A stretch of DNA of 64,000 nt. Source: Prevotella sp. Its GTDB lineage: Bacteria; Bacteroidota; Bacteroidia; Bacteroidales; Bacteroidaceae. The translations under genes and the position numbers were made by a program. A model generated the notes under the pieces. The model saw only the letters and a list, made by a program, of their open reading frames with translations. It had not been told where the DNA came from and did not search any database. The stretch's first letter is position 1. Every line of letters starts with the position of its first letter. Where the stretch lies: NCBI GenBank assembly GCA_017475265.1, contig JAFVFY010000039.1, positions 1-64,000 of the forward strand, read 5' to 3'. Positions 9,250 through 16,477 of the stretch are shown piece after piece.

Positions 9250-10764
9250 ATGAAGAAAATAGCAATTATATCCACTATCGTCCTGGGGCTGGGCACTACC
9301 GCTTGCGACAGCTATCTTGACATCAACCAGGATCCGAACTCGCCCGCCGAGAGCAACATGACCACCAGCATCATGCTGCCAGCAGCCGAGATGAACCTTG
9401 CCGGCAGCTATGGCGACTTCATGCGCATCACTGGCGGCTACTACGCACAGCACTACGCCCAGACCTTCGGCACGTCGAACTATCTGGACTACTCACAGTT
9501 CAAGATGTCGGCCACACGCTCCAGCGGCACCTACACGCAGCTGAACTCGCGTGTGCTGAAGAACCTGGAGACCATCCGCTCACTGGCCAAGGAGAAAGAG
9601 GAGTGGGGCAGCTATCTGGCCGCCACCACCCTGCGTGCCTTCACCTATCAGGCACTCGTGGACTGCTACGGCGAAGTGCCTTACAGCGAGGCTTTCAACG
9701 TGAGCAACACATCGCCTAAGTACGACGACGGCGCCGACATTTATGCCGGTATTCTGGCCGAGCTGAACGAGGCTCTTGAAAAGGCCCAGGCTGCCGACCA
9801 GGTGGCCACCAACTTCCTGTTCCCGGGAGAGACGGCCGGCAGCTGGATTCAGTTTGCCAACGCCCTGAAGCTGAAGATCATGATGCGCGAGATTGACGTC
9901 AAGAGCGACGTGGCTGCCGAACTGGGCAAGCTCATCGCCGAGGACAACTTCCCCAAAGAGGATGTGGCTTACGCCGACTGCTGGGGCAGCGAGGCTGGCT
10001 CCATGAGCCCTTTCTATGCCGAGGAGTTCTCCTCAGCCTGGGGTTCCACGCAAATCAACGTTGTGGCCAACATCGCCATCATCGGCACCATGCTGCAGAA
10101 GGATGCCAACGGCGACGTGACCTACGAAGACCCGCGCCTGCCGGCCTTCTTTGAAAAGAACGGTTCGGGCGAGTACACAGGCTCCATCTCAGGCAGCAAC
10201 TTCTCAACGTCCGACAGCTACAAGTCGACTTACTGGTGCCGCCCCGTGGCATCGCACGACATGCCCGTCTATCTCATCACCCGCTCGGAGATTGAGTTCT
10301 TCATCGCCGAGTACTACGCCCGCCAGAACAATGCCGCTCAGGCTCAGGCTCACTACGAGGCCGCTATCGAGGCATCTTGCGAGACAGCCGGCGTGGGCGG
10401 TGCCGACGTGGTCATCGCCAAGTTCCCCTACGAGCAGGCCAGCTACAAGAAGTGCATCGGCATCTCAAAGTGGATAGCCCTGGCAGGCACCAACAACTAT
10501 GAGGCATGGTGTGAGGCCCGCCGTCTGGACTATCCCGCCTTCGGCACCGTCACGGGCCCGCAGATGTACGACAACGAGAAAGACTCCTCCTACAAGCCTG
10601 GGCTTTATGTGCCCGGCACGCTCTACACCCCCATCAAGGTGGAGGACAAGCTGGGGCAGAACCACATCCTGGAGCGCTGGCCCTACGCCGACAGCTCGGC
10701 ATCACGCAATGGCAACTCGCCTGAGTTCCCCGGCTACACAACTCCTGTCTTCTGGGGTAAGTAG
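9250..10764 (+). CDS. SusD/RagB-family surface lipoprotein
   Basis: 504 residues. The signal peptide ends in the lipobox GLGTTAC with the modified Cys at residue 19. The early motif CDSYLDINQDPNSP and the helical TPR-like body (ALVDCYGEVPYSEAF; SEIEFFIAEYYAR near 355) are those of SusD-like nutrient-binding proteins (SusD-like_2 type). It forms the lid on the SusC barrel at the outer face of the outer membrane. It starts 130 bases after susC and is followed 51 bases later by a further lipoprotein gene in the same operon. Confidence 0.93.
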   Translation: MKKIAIISTIVLGLGTTACDSYLDINQDPNSPAESNMTTSIMLPAAEMNLAGSYGDFMRITGGYYAQHYAQTFGTSNYLDYSQFKMSATRSSGTYTQLNSRVLKNLETIRSLAKEKEEWGSYLAATTLRAFTYQALVDCYGEVPYSEAFNVSNTSPKYDDGADIYAGILAELNEALEKAQAADQVATNFLFPGETAGSWIQFANALKLKIMMREIDVKSDVAAELGKLIAEDNFPKEDVAYADCWGSEAGSMSPFYAEEFSSAWGSTQINVVANIAIIGTMLQKDANGDVTYEDPRLPAFFEKNGSGEYTGSISGSNFSTSDSYKSTYWCRPVASHDMPVYLITRSEIEFFIAEYYARQNNAAQAQAHYEAAIEASCETAGVGGADVVIAKFPYEQASYKKCIGISKWIALAGTNNYEAWCEARRLDYPAFGTVTGPQMYDNEKDSSYKPGLYVPGTLYTPIKVEDKLGQNHILERWPYADSSASRNGNSPEFPGYTTPVFWGK

Positions 10765-10815
10765 GAAAGAGTATGTCTAATTCCGCTATAATTCACTTAA
10801 CAGAAAAGAGACATT

Positions 10816-11523
10816 ATGAAAAAGAATATCATCTATACAATGCTTTTCGCAGCTGCCGCCTTCATACTGACCAGCTGCGGCGATGACGAGTCGGCAGGAA
10901 TGTCGCGCATTACCTACTATCCGACCATTGATTTGGAGGGTGGCTCTACCATCTTTGTCACCAAGGGCTCAACTTGGAAAGACCCCGGCTACACCTCAAT
11001 AATGGGTACTGAGGACGTGACCGACAAAGTCACCGTCAACTCAAACGTAGATATGAACACTGGCGGTGTTTACACTATAACATACACCACCACTAAGAAC
11101 AGTGACGGATTTGATTCTAGCACCTCACGTACTGTTTATGTATGGGATCCCTCCAACGGCCTCGACGGCTTTTATACCTGCACGGCCGATGGCTATCGCA
11201 TTTACAACGGCAACCAATTGGGATTTAACAATGACTTCACCATTCTGCTCATCCGCGCTGACGGCGACAATGTCTATGTCGACGACTTCTTCGGAGGCTG
11301 GTACAGCCAGCGCGCCGGCTATGGCGACAACTACAAGATGGGTGGCAAGATGAAACTTGCTGCCGACGGCACACTGTCGCCCGTGAGCAGTTATATTCCC
11401 GGATGGGGTGACTCACTCGACGGCCTTAGCGGAACCTACGATGCCGAGGCCAAAACCTTCCACGTAATCTCCGTTTACAACGGTAACACTATGTATTTCC
11501 ACATGAACTGGGTAAAGCAATAA
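10816..11523 (+). CDS. Surface lipoprotein with Ig-like domain (DUF5012-like / BT_2262-like)
   Basis: 235 residues. The signal peptide ends in a lipobox (FILTSC, Cys about 21). Residues 30-110 form an Ig-like domain with the pattern typical of DUF5012 (STWKDPGYTS; GVYTITYTTT; RTVYVWDP). The C-terminal part (GLDGFYTCTADGYRIYNG...) is the beta-barrel-like domain usually paired with it. It stands third in the SusC-SusD operon and ends 7 bases before the next gene. Probably an auxiliary ligand-binding lipoprotein of the transporter. Family call is moderately sure; ligand unknown. Confidence 0.75.
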   Translation: MKKNIIYTMLFAAAAFILTSCGDDESAGMSRITYYPTIDLEGGSTIFVTKGSTWKDPGYTSIMGTEDVTDKVTVNSNVDMNTGGVYTITYTTTKNSDGFDSSTSRTVYVWDPSNGLDGFYTCTADGYRIYNGNQLGFNNDFTILLIRADGDNVYVDDFFGGWYSQRAGYGDNYKMGGKMKLAADGTLSPVSSYIPGWGDSLDGLSGTYDAEAKTFHVISVYNGNTMYFHMNWVKQ

Positions 11524-11530
11524 AACGATT

Positions 11531-12280
11531 ATGAAGAAAGTATTATATTTTGCAGCACTGCTCTTCCTTGCAACAGCTTGCCAGAAGGAGGATATTGAGA
11601 ACACCGCTACCGTCAGCATGGCCGGCCAGTGGTATGTACAGGTTGATGCCGTCGATGACAATGGTAATCCCATCAATAAAGGTGAGGACTACTTTGGAGA
11701 AGGCAAGACCATCTGGCTTACTTACAACACGGCTGGCAACTCTGGTTCGGAGATGTGGATAGACAATATGGGCATCGGTAACTTTGCATCTGCCTACAAA
11801 AATTATTTCTTGACGTACGTCGACATCCTCGATGGCGACTTGAAGGCTGCCGCAGAAAAATTCCATAACGGATTTGAAGAGTATGAGATGCCCGGCTTCC
11901 CCACCTACGCCATCAAGACCAAGCTTTCCATCGACCAGAACGCCCTGACCTTCCGTAGCACCGAGTCGGAGAACTTCGGCGAAGGCTACGAGTGGTGGGA
12001 TGAGGAGGTGAAGCTCGACGCGAAGGGCGACACTGTCTGGGCCGACGATGAAAAGACAAAGCCCGAAATGGTCGACGTGCTGCTCAATGCCGAGAAGGCC
12101 ATGCCCGTCACCATCGAGGGCAAGATACTGCTGGGTGCCGGCCGCCAGAACAACGGCTCGCCCGCCGACAGCATCGTGTTCTTCGTCACCTACAAGGGAG
12201 ACCCCTGGTATCCGGGCGACGGATACACCCGCTACAAGGTGAGCGGCGTACGCTACAGCGGACTCAAGGAGAACGACTAA
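11531..12280 (+). CDS. Lipid-binding-hydrolase-like surface lipoprotein
   Basis: 249 residues with signal peptide and lipobox (LFLATAC, Cys about 16). The body (AGQWYVQVDAVDDNG; WIDNMGIGNF; VKLDAKGDTVWADD; KVSGVRYSGLKEND) is a beta-rich domain matching the Bacteroidetes family called putative lipid-binding hydrolase (Lipid_bd). It is the last gene of the SusC operon; a terminator hairpin follows inside the 91-bp repeat at 12298. The order SusC, SusD, DUF5012-like, Lipid_bd-like matches a known oligopeptide transporter locus of Bacteroides thetaiotaomicron. Confidence 0.7.
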   Translation: MKKVLYFAALLFLATACQKEDIENTATVSMAGQWYVQVDAVDDNGNPINKGEDYFGEGKTIWLTYNTAGNSGSEMWIDNMGIGNFASAYKNYFLTYVDILDGDLKAAAEKFHNGFEEYEMPGFPTYAIKTKLSIDQNALTFRSTESENFGEGYEWWDEEVKLDAKGDTVWADDEKTKPEMVDVLLNAEKAMPVTIEGKILLGAGRQNNGSPADSIVFFVTYKGDPWYPGDGYTRYKVSGVRYSGLKEND

Positions 12281-12297
12281 GCCACTATCAAGTGCAT

Positions 12298-12388
12298 AAC
12301 TATTTCGGCGGCATCACCCACACGGGCGGTGCCGTCGATTTTTCTGATAAAATATTTGGAGGTTTCGATAATTATGTCTACCTTTGCA
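12298..12388. repeat. 91-bp terminator-promoter module, copy 1
   Basis: Starts AACTATTTCGGCGGCATCAC and is repeated 584 bp downstream with only two mismatches, both near the end. It contains a hairpin (CGGCGGCATCACCC against GGGCGGTGCCGTCG, then ATTTTTCT), so it ends the SusC operon. It also holds a promoter: TTTG at 12355-12358, 20-bp gap, TACCTTTG at 12379-12386, which drives the toxin-antitoxin pair. Confidence 0.85.
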
Positions 12389-12417
12389 GCCACTTAACCC
12401 CCTAATGACAAGGAAAT

Positions 12418-12645
12418 ATGAATGCAGTATCGATGAACAACCTCTGGAGTTACTTGCAGGGTTTGTCACTAACGGCAAGCAATCGTAAGTGGCTGGCCGA
12501 AAGACTTGTTGAGCCACAGACAAGTTCTGTTATGAGTGATGAAGAAATACGTCAAGGACTGACGGAGGCCTTCCATCAGCTTGAGGAGGTGAAAACTGGA
12601 AAGCGCAAAACACGAAACGCCGAGGAGTTGCTGTATGAGCTTTGA
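12418..12645 (+). CDS. RelB-like antitoxin
   Basis: 75 residues; the start could also be the ATG at 12433 (MNNLWSYLQGLSLT). The N-terminal MNNLWSYLQGLSLTASNRKW is typical of Bacteroidales antitoxins paired with RelE/HigB-type toxins, followed by a helical, charged C terminus that would wrap the toxin. It ends in TATGAGCTTTGA, overlapping the toxin ATG by 11 bases. The antitoxin looks complete, but its partner is internally deleted. Confidence 0.7.
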   Translation: MNAVSMNNLWSYLQGLSLTASNRKWLAERLVEPQTSSVMSDEEIRQGLTEAFHQLEEVKTGKRKTRNAEELLYEL

Positions 12646-12838
12646 AATCAGTACCATTGAGAATTTCGACCGACAAGCCAAAAGACTTGCTAAACACTAT
12701 GCGTCGTTTCGCGACGATTATAAAACGCTGCTTGAGGATCTTCGGAAGGAGCCAATGGCGGGTTCAGACTTGGGTGGTGGTATCATTACCGATAAAGAGA
12801 TTAAACGACTGAAAAAACTTGCAGAGGCATCCAAATAA
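12635..12838 (+). CDS. RelE/HigB-like toxin, internally deleted
   Basis: 67 residues. The N terminus (MSFEISTIENFDRQAKRLAK...YKTLLEDLRKEP) and the last 17 residues (ITDKEIKRLKKLAEASK) match the two ends of a usual 100-110 residue RelE-like toxin. The middle, which normally carries the beta-sheet with basic active-site residues (a region of the type RKVRMAI...GGARVIT...YIYDKSE), is missing, and the flanks join in frame at GGGI/ITDKE. The toxin is therefore likely inactive. The deletion is inferred from my memory of the family; alignment would confirm it. Confidence 0.65.
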   Translation: MSFEISTIENFDRQAKRLAKHYASFRDDYKTLLEDLRKEPMAGSDLGGGIITDKEIKRLKKLAEASK

Positions 12839-12881
12839 CGACTGCCGCCAGTTTCTCTTTTCTACCACAAAACTATTGCCC

Positions 12882-12972
12882 AACTATTTCGGCGGCATCA
12901 CCCACACGGGCGGTGCCGTCGATTTTTCTGATAAAATATTTGGAGGTTTCGATAATTATTCCTACCTTTGCA
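12882..12972. repeat. 91-bp terminator-promoter module, copy 2
   Basis: Second copy of the module at 12298, 584 bp away, ending the toxin-antitoxin transcript and carrying the promoter of the ATPase gene (TTTG 12939-12942, TACCTTTG 12963-12970). The two copies flank the toxin-antitoxin pair as direct repeats. Confidence 0.85.
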
Positions 12973-13017
12973 TCACGGAATTCCCGTCACGGAATTCCCG
13001 TCACGGAAATTCCGTGA
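12973..13017. repeat. Triple 14-bp palindromic repeat in ATPase leader
   Basis: Two exact copies of TCACGGAATTCCCG (12973, 12987) and a third variant TCACGGAAATTCCGTGA (13001). Each carries a near-palindrome CACGGAATTCCGTG. They start 3 bases after the -7 box and so lie at or just past the transcription start, a place where a repressor would act. Confidence 0.75.
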
Positions 13018-13045
13018 TAAATAACACGTTAAAAACACGATAACG

Positions 13046-14188
13046 ATGGCAAGGAAACAGAAAACAGAACTCAGAAACCCCTTTGTTTATCAGGGATATG
13101 TAAGTCCAGATTATTTTTGTGACCGTACTGTTGAAACGGAAGAATTGATTTCAAATCTGCAAAATGGAAGGAATACGGTGCTCATTTCTCCCCGTAGAAT
13201 TGGCAAAACTGGGCTAATAAAGAACACTTTCTATCAGCTTCACCGTACTGAAAAGGAGTCTGTATGCATCTATATCGACATCATGCCCACCAAAAACCAG
13301 CATGAGTTTGTGCAGATGCTGGGCAACGCCATCGTTCAGGATGTGCTGTCGCGTGAACAACAGGCCATGAAACGGCTGTTGACATTCTTTGGTTCCTGGC
13401 GCCCGGTGTTCAGCACCGACCCCATGACTGGCCTGCCAACGGTCTCGGTAAGCATTGAACCGAAGCAGAGCGAGATGACCCTGAAGACCATCTTCGATTA
13501 CCTCGTACAGAGCCGCCGTGAGGTTTATATTGCCATAGACGAGTTTCAGCAGATTACCAATTACCCTGAGGCGGGCTTGGAAGCCCTGTTGCGCTCCTAT
13601 ATACAGTTTGCCCCCAACGTGCATTTTGTCTTTTCTGGCAGCAAGCGTCATTTGATGACCCAGATTTTCACATCGCCCGACAGGCCTTTCTATCAGAGCA
13701 CGGTATCAATGGGACTGTCACCACTATACAAAGAGGTCTATTATGATTTTGCCCGCCGTTTCTTTGAAGCAAAAAAGGGCAGTCTTAGCGAAGATGTATT
13801 CTATGGCCTCTACCAGCAGCTCAGAGGCGTGACAAGGAGCATCCAGCTTTTGCTCAATCGTTTATACGAGACAGAAAAGAACATTGTCAGTATTCAGCAG
13901 GTCAACGAGGCTGTGCTCCACATCGTGAACAGCGGTACCATGCAATACGAAGAACTGTCCTCCTTCCTTACCGACAACCAGCTATCGCTGCTGAAAGCCA
14001 TTGCGAAAGAGGGATGCATAGAAAGCCCCCAAAGCAATCGTTTTATCACAGACTACAACCTGCCCAGTACCAGCAGTGTCAAAACTGCCCTCGACGTGCT
14101 TCTCGACAAAGACCTAATTCAACGCACTGAGAAAGGTTTCACCGTCAGTGACTATTTCTTTGAGACCTGGCTAAAGCGCCTTCCCTAA
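13046..14188 (+). CDS. AAA-family ATPase (archaeal-type ATPase domain)
   Basis: 380 residues. The N terminus RNPFVYQGYVSPDYFCDR is followed by a Walker A motif in SPRRIGKTGLIKNT (near 55) and a Walker B region YIAIDEFQQI (near 165), then FVFSGSKRHLM (sensor-like, near 195). The C-terminal 90 residues look like a winged-helix domain. This is the ATPase_2 type found in many copies in Bacteroidetes; no function is established that I know of. It is expressed from the second copy of a duplicated promoter and has palindromic repeats in its leader. It converges on the next gene with a 14-base gap. Confidence 0.8.
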   Translation: MARKQKTELRNPFVYQGYVSPDYFCDRTVETEELISNLQNGRNTVLISPRRIGKTGLIKNTFYQLHRTEKESVCIYIDIMPTKNQHEFVQMLGNAIVQDVLSREQQAMKRLLTFFGSWRPVFSTDPMTGLPTVSVSIEPKQSEMTLKTIFDYLVQSRREVYIAIDEFQQITNYPEAGLEALLRSYIQFAPNVHFVFSGSKRHLMTQIFTSPDRPFYQSTVSMGLSPLYKEVYYDFARRFFEAKKGSLSEDVFYGLYQQLRGVTRSIQLLLNRLYETEKNIVSIQQVNEAVLHIVNSGTMQYEELSSFLTDNQLSLLKAIAKEGCIESPQSNRFITDYNLPSTSSVKTALDVLLDKDLIQRTEKGFTVSDYFFETWLKRLP

Positions 14189-14202
14189 ATCCTAACGTCT
14201 CA

Positions 14203-15246
14203 TTATGGTTTTGGAGTTTTGAGCACTTCGGCGAGCTTTGCGCCGAGTACTTCGCCGCGCAGGTCAATGTCGATGATTTTCCCTTCGCCGTCAAGAAGGA
14301 TGTTGGCGGGGATGCTGCGGATACCATAGATTTGTGCACCGAGGCTCTGCCACCCTTTCAGGTCGCTGAGGTGAATCCACGGCATTTTGAGACTCTCGAT
14401 GGCATTCAGCCAAGGCTCCTTCTTCTGGTCGAAGCTGACGCCGATAATGTCGAGGCCGAGGTCATGGTATTTCTCGTAGCAGGCCACGACGTTGGGCATC
14501 TCAGCACGACAGGGGCCGCACCAAGAAGCCCAGAAATCGATGAGCACGTAGCGGCCTTTGCCACACCACTCACTTAGTTTATGCTCCACGCCCTGGGCAT
14601 CGGCCATAGCCATGTCGGTGAACATCTTCCCTATCGAGCGTGGTGAATTGCCCGTAAGCATATTCAGGCGGTCACGTGCCGAGGCCATCTCCGGCAGGTT
14701 GTAGTAGGGTGCGGAGGGCTGCAGAATCTTCTGCAGGTCGCCCACCGACAGTCCGCCGGCAATCATGGGCACGAACACTACGGGAAGCATAGAGTCGAGG
14801 TTGTCCATCACGGCACTGCGCATCATCGCCAAGGCCTTCTCCTCATTCTCCTGGGTCTTTTCCTGCTGCACAAACTTTAACAATCCGTGCATGGTCTCGT
14901 TCATCGCCATGGAGCCTTTCGAACCTTTCACACTGCCTGTGGAGAGGTCAATGTCTGTGACTACGGCATCAACGAGAATGAACGCCAGCTTGTCCGTTAG
15001 CTGCATGGTGCCGGTCTTGTCGTCGCATACTCCCATCACGTATTGTCCAGCAGGCTTCACGGCCTCGTAGTGCCATGTGCCGTCCTTCACCGCCACGCTA
15101 TCGGTCGTGCTACGGAAGCTGAGGTCATTGTAGATGTACACGGTCTTTGCGCCCTCAGAGGCCTTGCCACTGAGGTTTACCTTTGTCTGTGCCATGGCTG
15201 ACATTGCGGCCAAGGCGATAAGTGTTGTGATAAATGTTTTCATCAT
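14203..15246 (-). CDS. Thioredoxin-like TlpA-family protein with DUF4369-like N-terminal domain
   Basis: 347 residues from the ATG at 15246; the frame opens three codons further up. A signal peptide (MMKTFITTLIALAAMSAMAQ) is followed by a DUF4369-type beta domain (residues 20-130), a helical linker, and a thioredoxin fold with the active site WASWCGPCRAEM near 250 and the cis-Pro region IRSIPANILLDGEGK. It should act as a periplasmic thiol-disulfide oxidoreductase. It lies 12 bases after the pectinesterase gene on the same strand and is probably co-transcribed with it. Confidence 0.88.
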   Translation of the reverse strand: MMKTFITTLIALAAMSAMAQTKVNLSGKASEGAKTVYIYNDLSFRSTTDSVAVKDGTWHYEAVKPAGQYVMGVCDDKTGTMQLTDKLAFILVDAVVTDIDLSTGSVKGSKGSMAMNETMHGLLKFVQQEKTQENEEKALAMMRSAVMDNLDSMLPVVFVPMIAGGLSVGDLQKILQPSAPYYNLPEMASARDRLNMLTGNSPRSIGKMFTDMAMADAQGVEHKLSEWCGKGRYVLIDFWASWCGPCRAEMPNVVACYEKYHDLGLDIIGVSFDQKKEPWLNAIESLKMPWIHLSDLKGWQSLGAQIYGIRSIPANILLDGEGKIIDIDLRGEVLGAKLAEVLKTPKP

Positions 15247-15258
15247 AGTGGGCAATCC

Positions 15259-16329
15259 CTACTTTTGGTTGAAATATTGTTTCTTCAGCTTCATGGCTTT
15301 CTTCTCCAGTCGTTTGACCACCTTGTCGGGCTTCCAGTCTCCGTAGATGTTCTTCAACGTGAAGCGTGAAGCCTCCTCCTTGCTGATGATGGTCTCATGC
15401 GTCTCCCTGTCTTCCTTGCCGACAAATTCCAGCACGTTCGATGCCGGCGTGATATTATGTCCTTCGGCATCGGTAGTTCCATATTCGCTGAACACCACGT
15501 TTGCCACCCGTATGCTCAGCGGGTCGTAGCGTGTATTCATCAGCTTCTCGGGCGACTCTATGCGGGTGTAGAGCCAGGCACAACGCGGATGGGTGTGCCA
15601 GCCGCGGCCATACGTAAAATCCGACTCTATGCTGCGAATGGTACAATGGCTGAAGACAAATCCCCAATCCGTCGTTGAGGTACGCGGGGCAGCAATCACA
15701 TTGTAGCCCTCACCATCCAGCGAGCGTTTCTCCGTCACGATGGTACAGCGGTTGAAGAACACGTCTCCCGCACCACAGATGAAGTCCACCGTGCCGTGAA
15801 TCTCCGAATCCTCGAAGTAGTGCTGGCACTCCTCGCTATGACTATAGTACGTGTCCTGATACGACATCATCTTCACGCGCTTGAACATTGCCCGAACGCC
15901 CTTGTCTTGCCAGCACACCGCACGCCCGGCGGGGCCGGAGTGGTAGAAGTCAAGGTCATTTTGAAGCGTAAGGTCCTGTAGGTAGGTGTTGTGGCCTCGG
16001 TTCAGCAGCGTAGCCGTAGTGCTGATACCCTCCTTCTCCACAGGCGGTGCATTGCGGATAATCGTGCCCTCCATACTCTCTCCTATCAATGCAATATTAT
16101 GACCCAGAATTGGTGTCAGTGCCGTCTCGCCAAGGTCGTAGAAACCGTTGGGGATAAGCACGAAAAGACGTTCCGAAGCAGAGTCGGCATTTAGCGTATT
16201 CGCCTTGTCCAAGGTCTCCAACAGCCCTTCTCCGCTGATTTTCTCAACTAAGATGACTCTCTTCTGGGCTAGCAGCGCTGTCACTATAAACAGGACAAGG
16301 AGGAGGTTGAATGGTCGTAGTAGATTCAT
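15259..16329 (-). CDS. Pectinesterase (carbohydrate esterase family 8)
   Basis: 356 residues with an N-terminal hydrophobic signal. It has the family motifs in order: GESMEGTIIRN (near 90), YQDTYYS (near 155), GTVDFICGAGDVFF with the nucleophilic Asp (near 175), and YGRGWHTHP in place of the usual LGRPW (near 240). It removes methyl groups from pectin outside the cytoplasm. No pectate lyase or rhamnogalacturonan gene is beside it. A possible promoter lies at 16350-16381 on this strand. Confidence 0.88.
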   Translation of the reverse strand: MNLLRPFNLLLVLFIVTALLAQKRVILVEKISGEGLLETLDKANTLNADSASERLFVLIPNGFYDLGETALTPILGHNIALIGESMEGTIIRNAPPVEKEGISTTATLLNRGHNTYLQDLTLQNDLDFYHSGPAGRAVCWQDKGVRAMFKRVKMMSYQDTYYSHSEECQHYFEDSEIHGTVDFICGAGDVFFNRCTIVTEKRSLDGEGYNVIAAPRTSTTDWGFVFSHCTIRSIESDFTYGRGWHTHPRCAWLYTRIESPEKLMNTRYDPLSIRVANVVFSEYGTTDAEGHNITPASNVLEFVGKEDRETHETIISKEEASRFTLKNIYGDWKPDKVVKRLEKKAMKLKKQYFNQK

Positions 16330-16349
16330 TTATAGTCAAATATGGGCTG

Positions 16350-16381
16350 CAAAGTTATGCAATTTAATTGAATTGAGCAAG
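16350..16381 (-). promoter_or_regulatory. Possible promoter of the pectinesterase gene
   Basis: Reading the minus strand, TAACTTTG (complement of 16350-16357) fits the -7 box. The -33 box about 20 bp upstream is weak (CTTG). The ATG is about 20 bases downstream. Confidence 0.5.
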
Positions 16382-16477
16382 AAAAAGAGGGAAAAGTTTA
16401 TGCAGCTGCGTAATAAACAGACAGAAGGCCTTTGTCGAAGGCCTTCTGAGAGATTTAGTGAGTAAGTGAGGTGTCTT

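Noticed and set aside
5913..12280. Polysaccharide utilisation locus for a glycan
   Set aside because: No glycosidase, lyase or sensor gene is in the operon; peptide import fits the gene set better, though the ligand is not proven.
12418..12838. Functional toxin-antitoxin system
   Set aside because: The toxin lacks the usual central region, so I call the pair degenerate.
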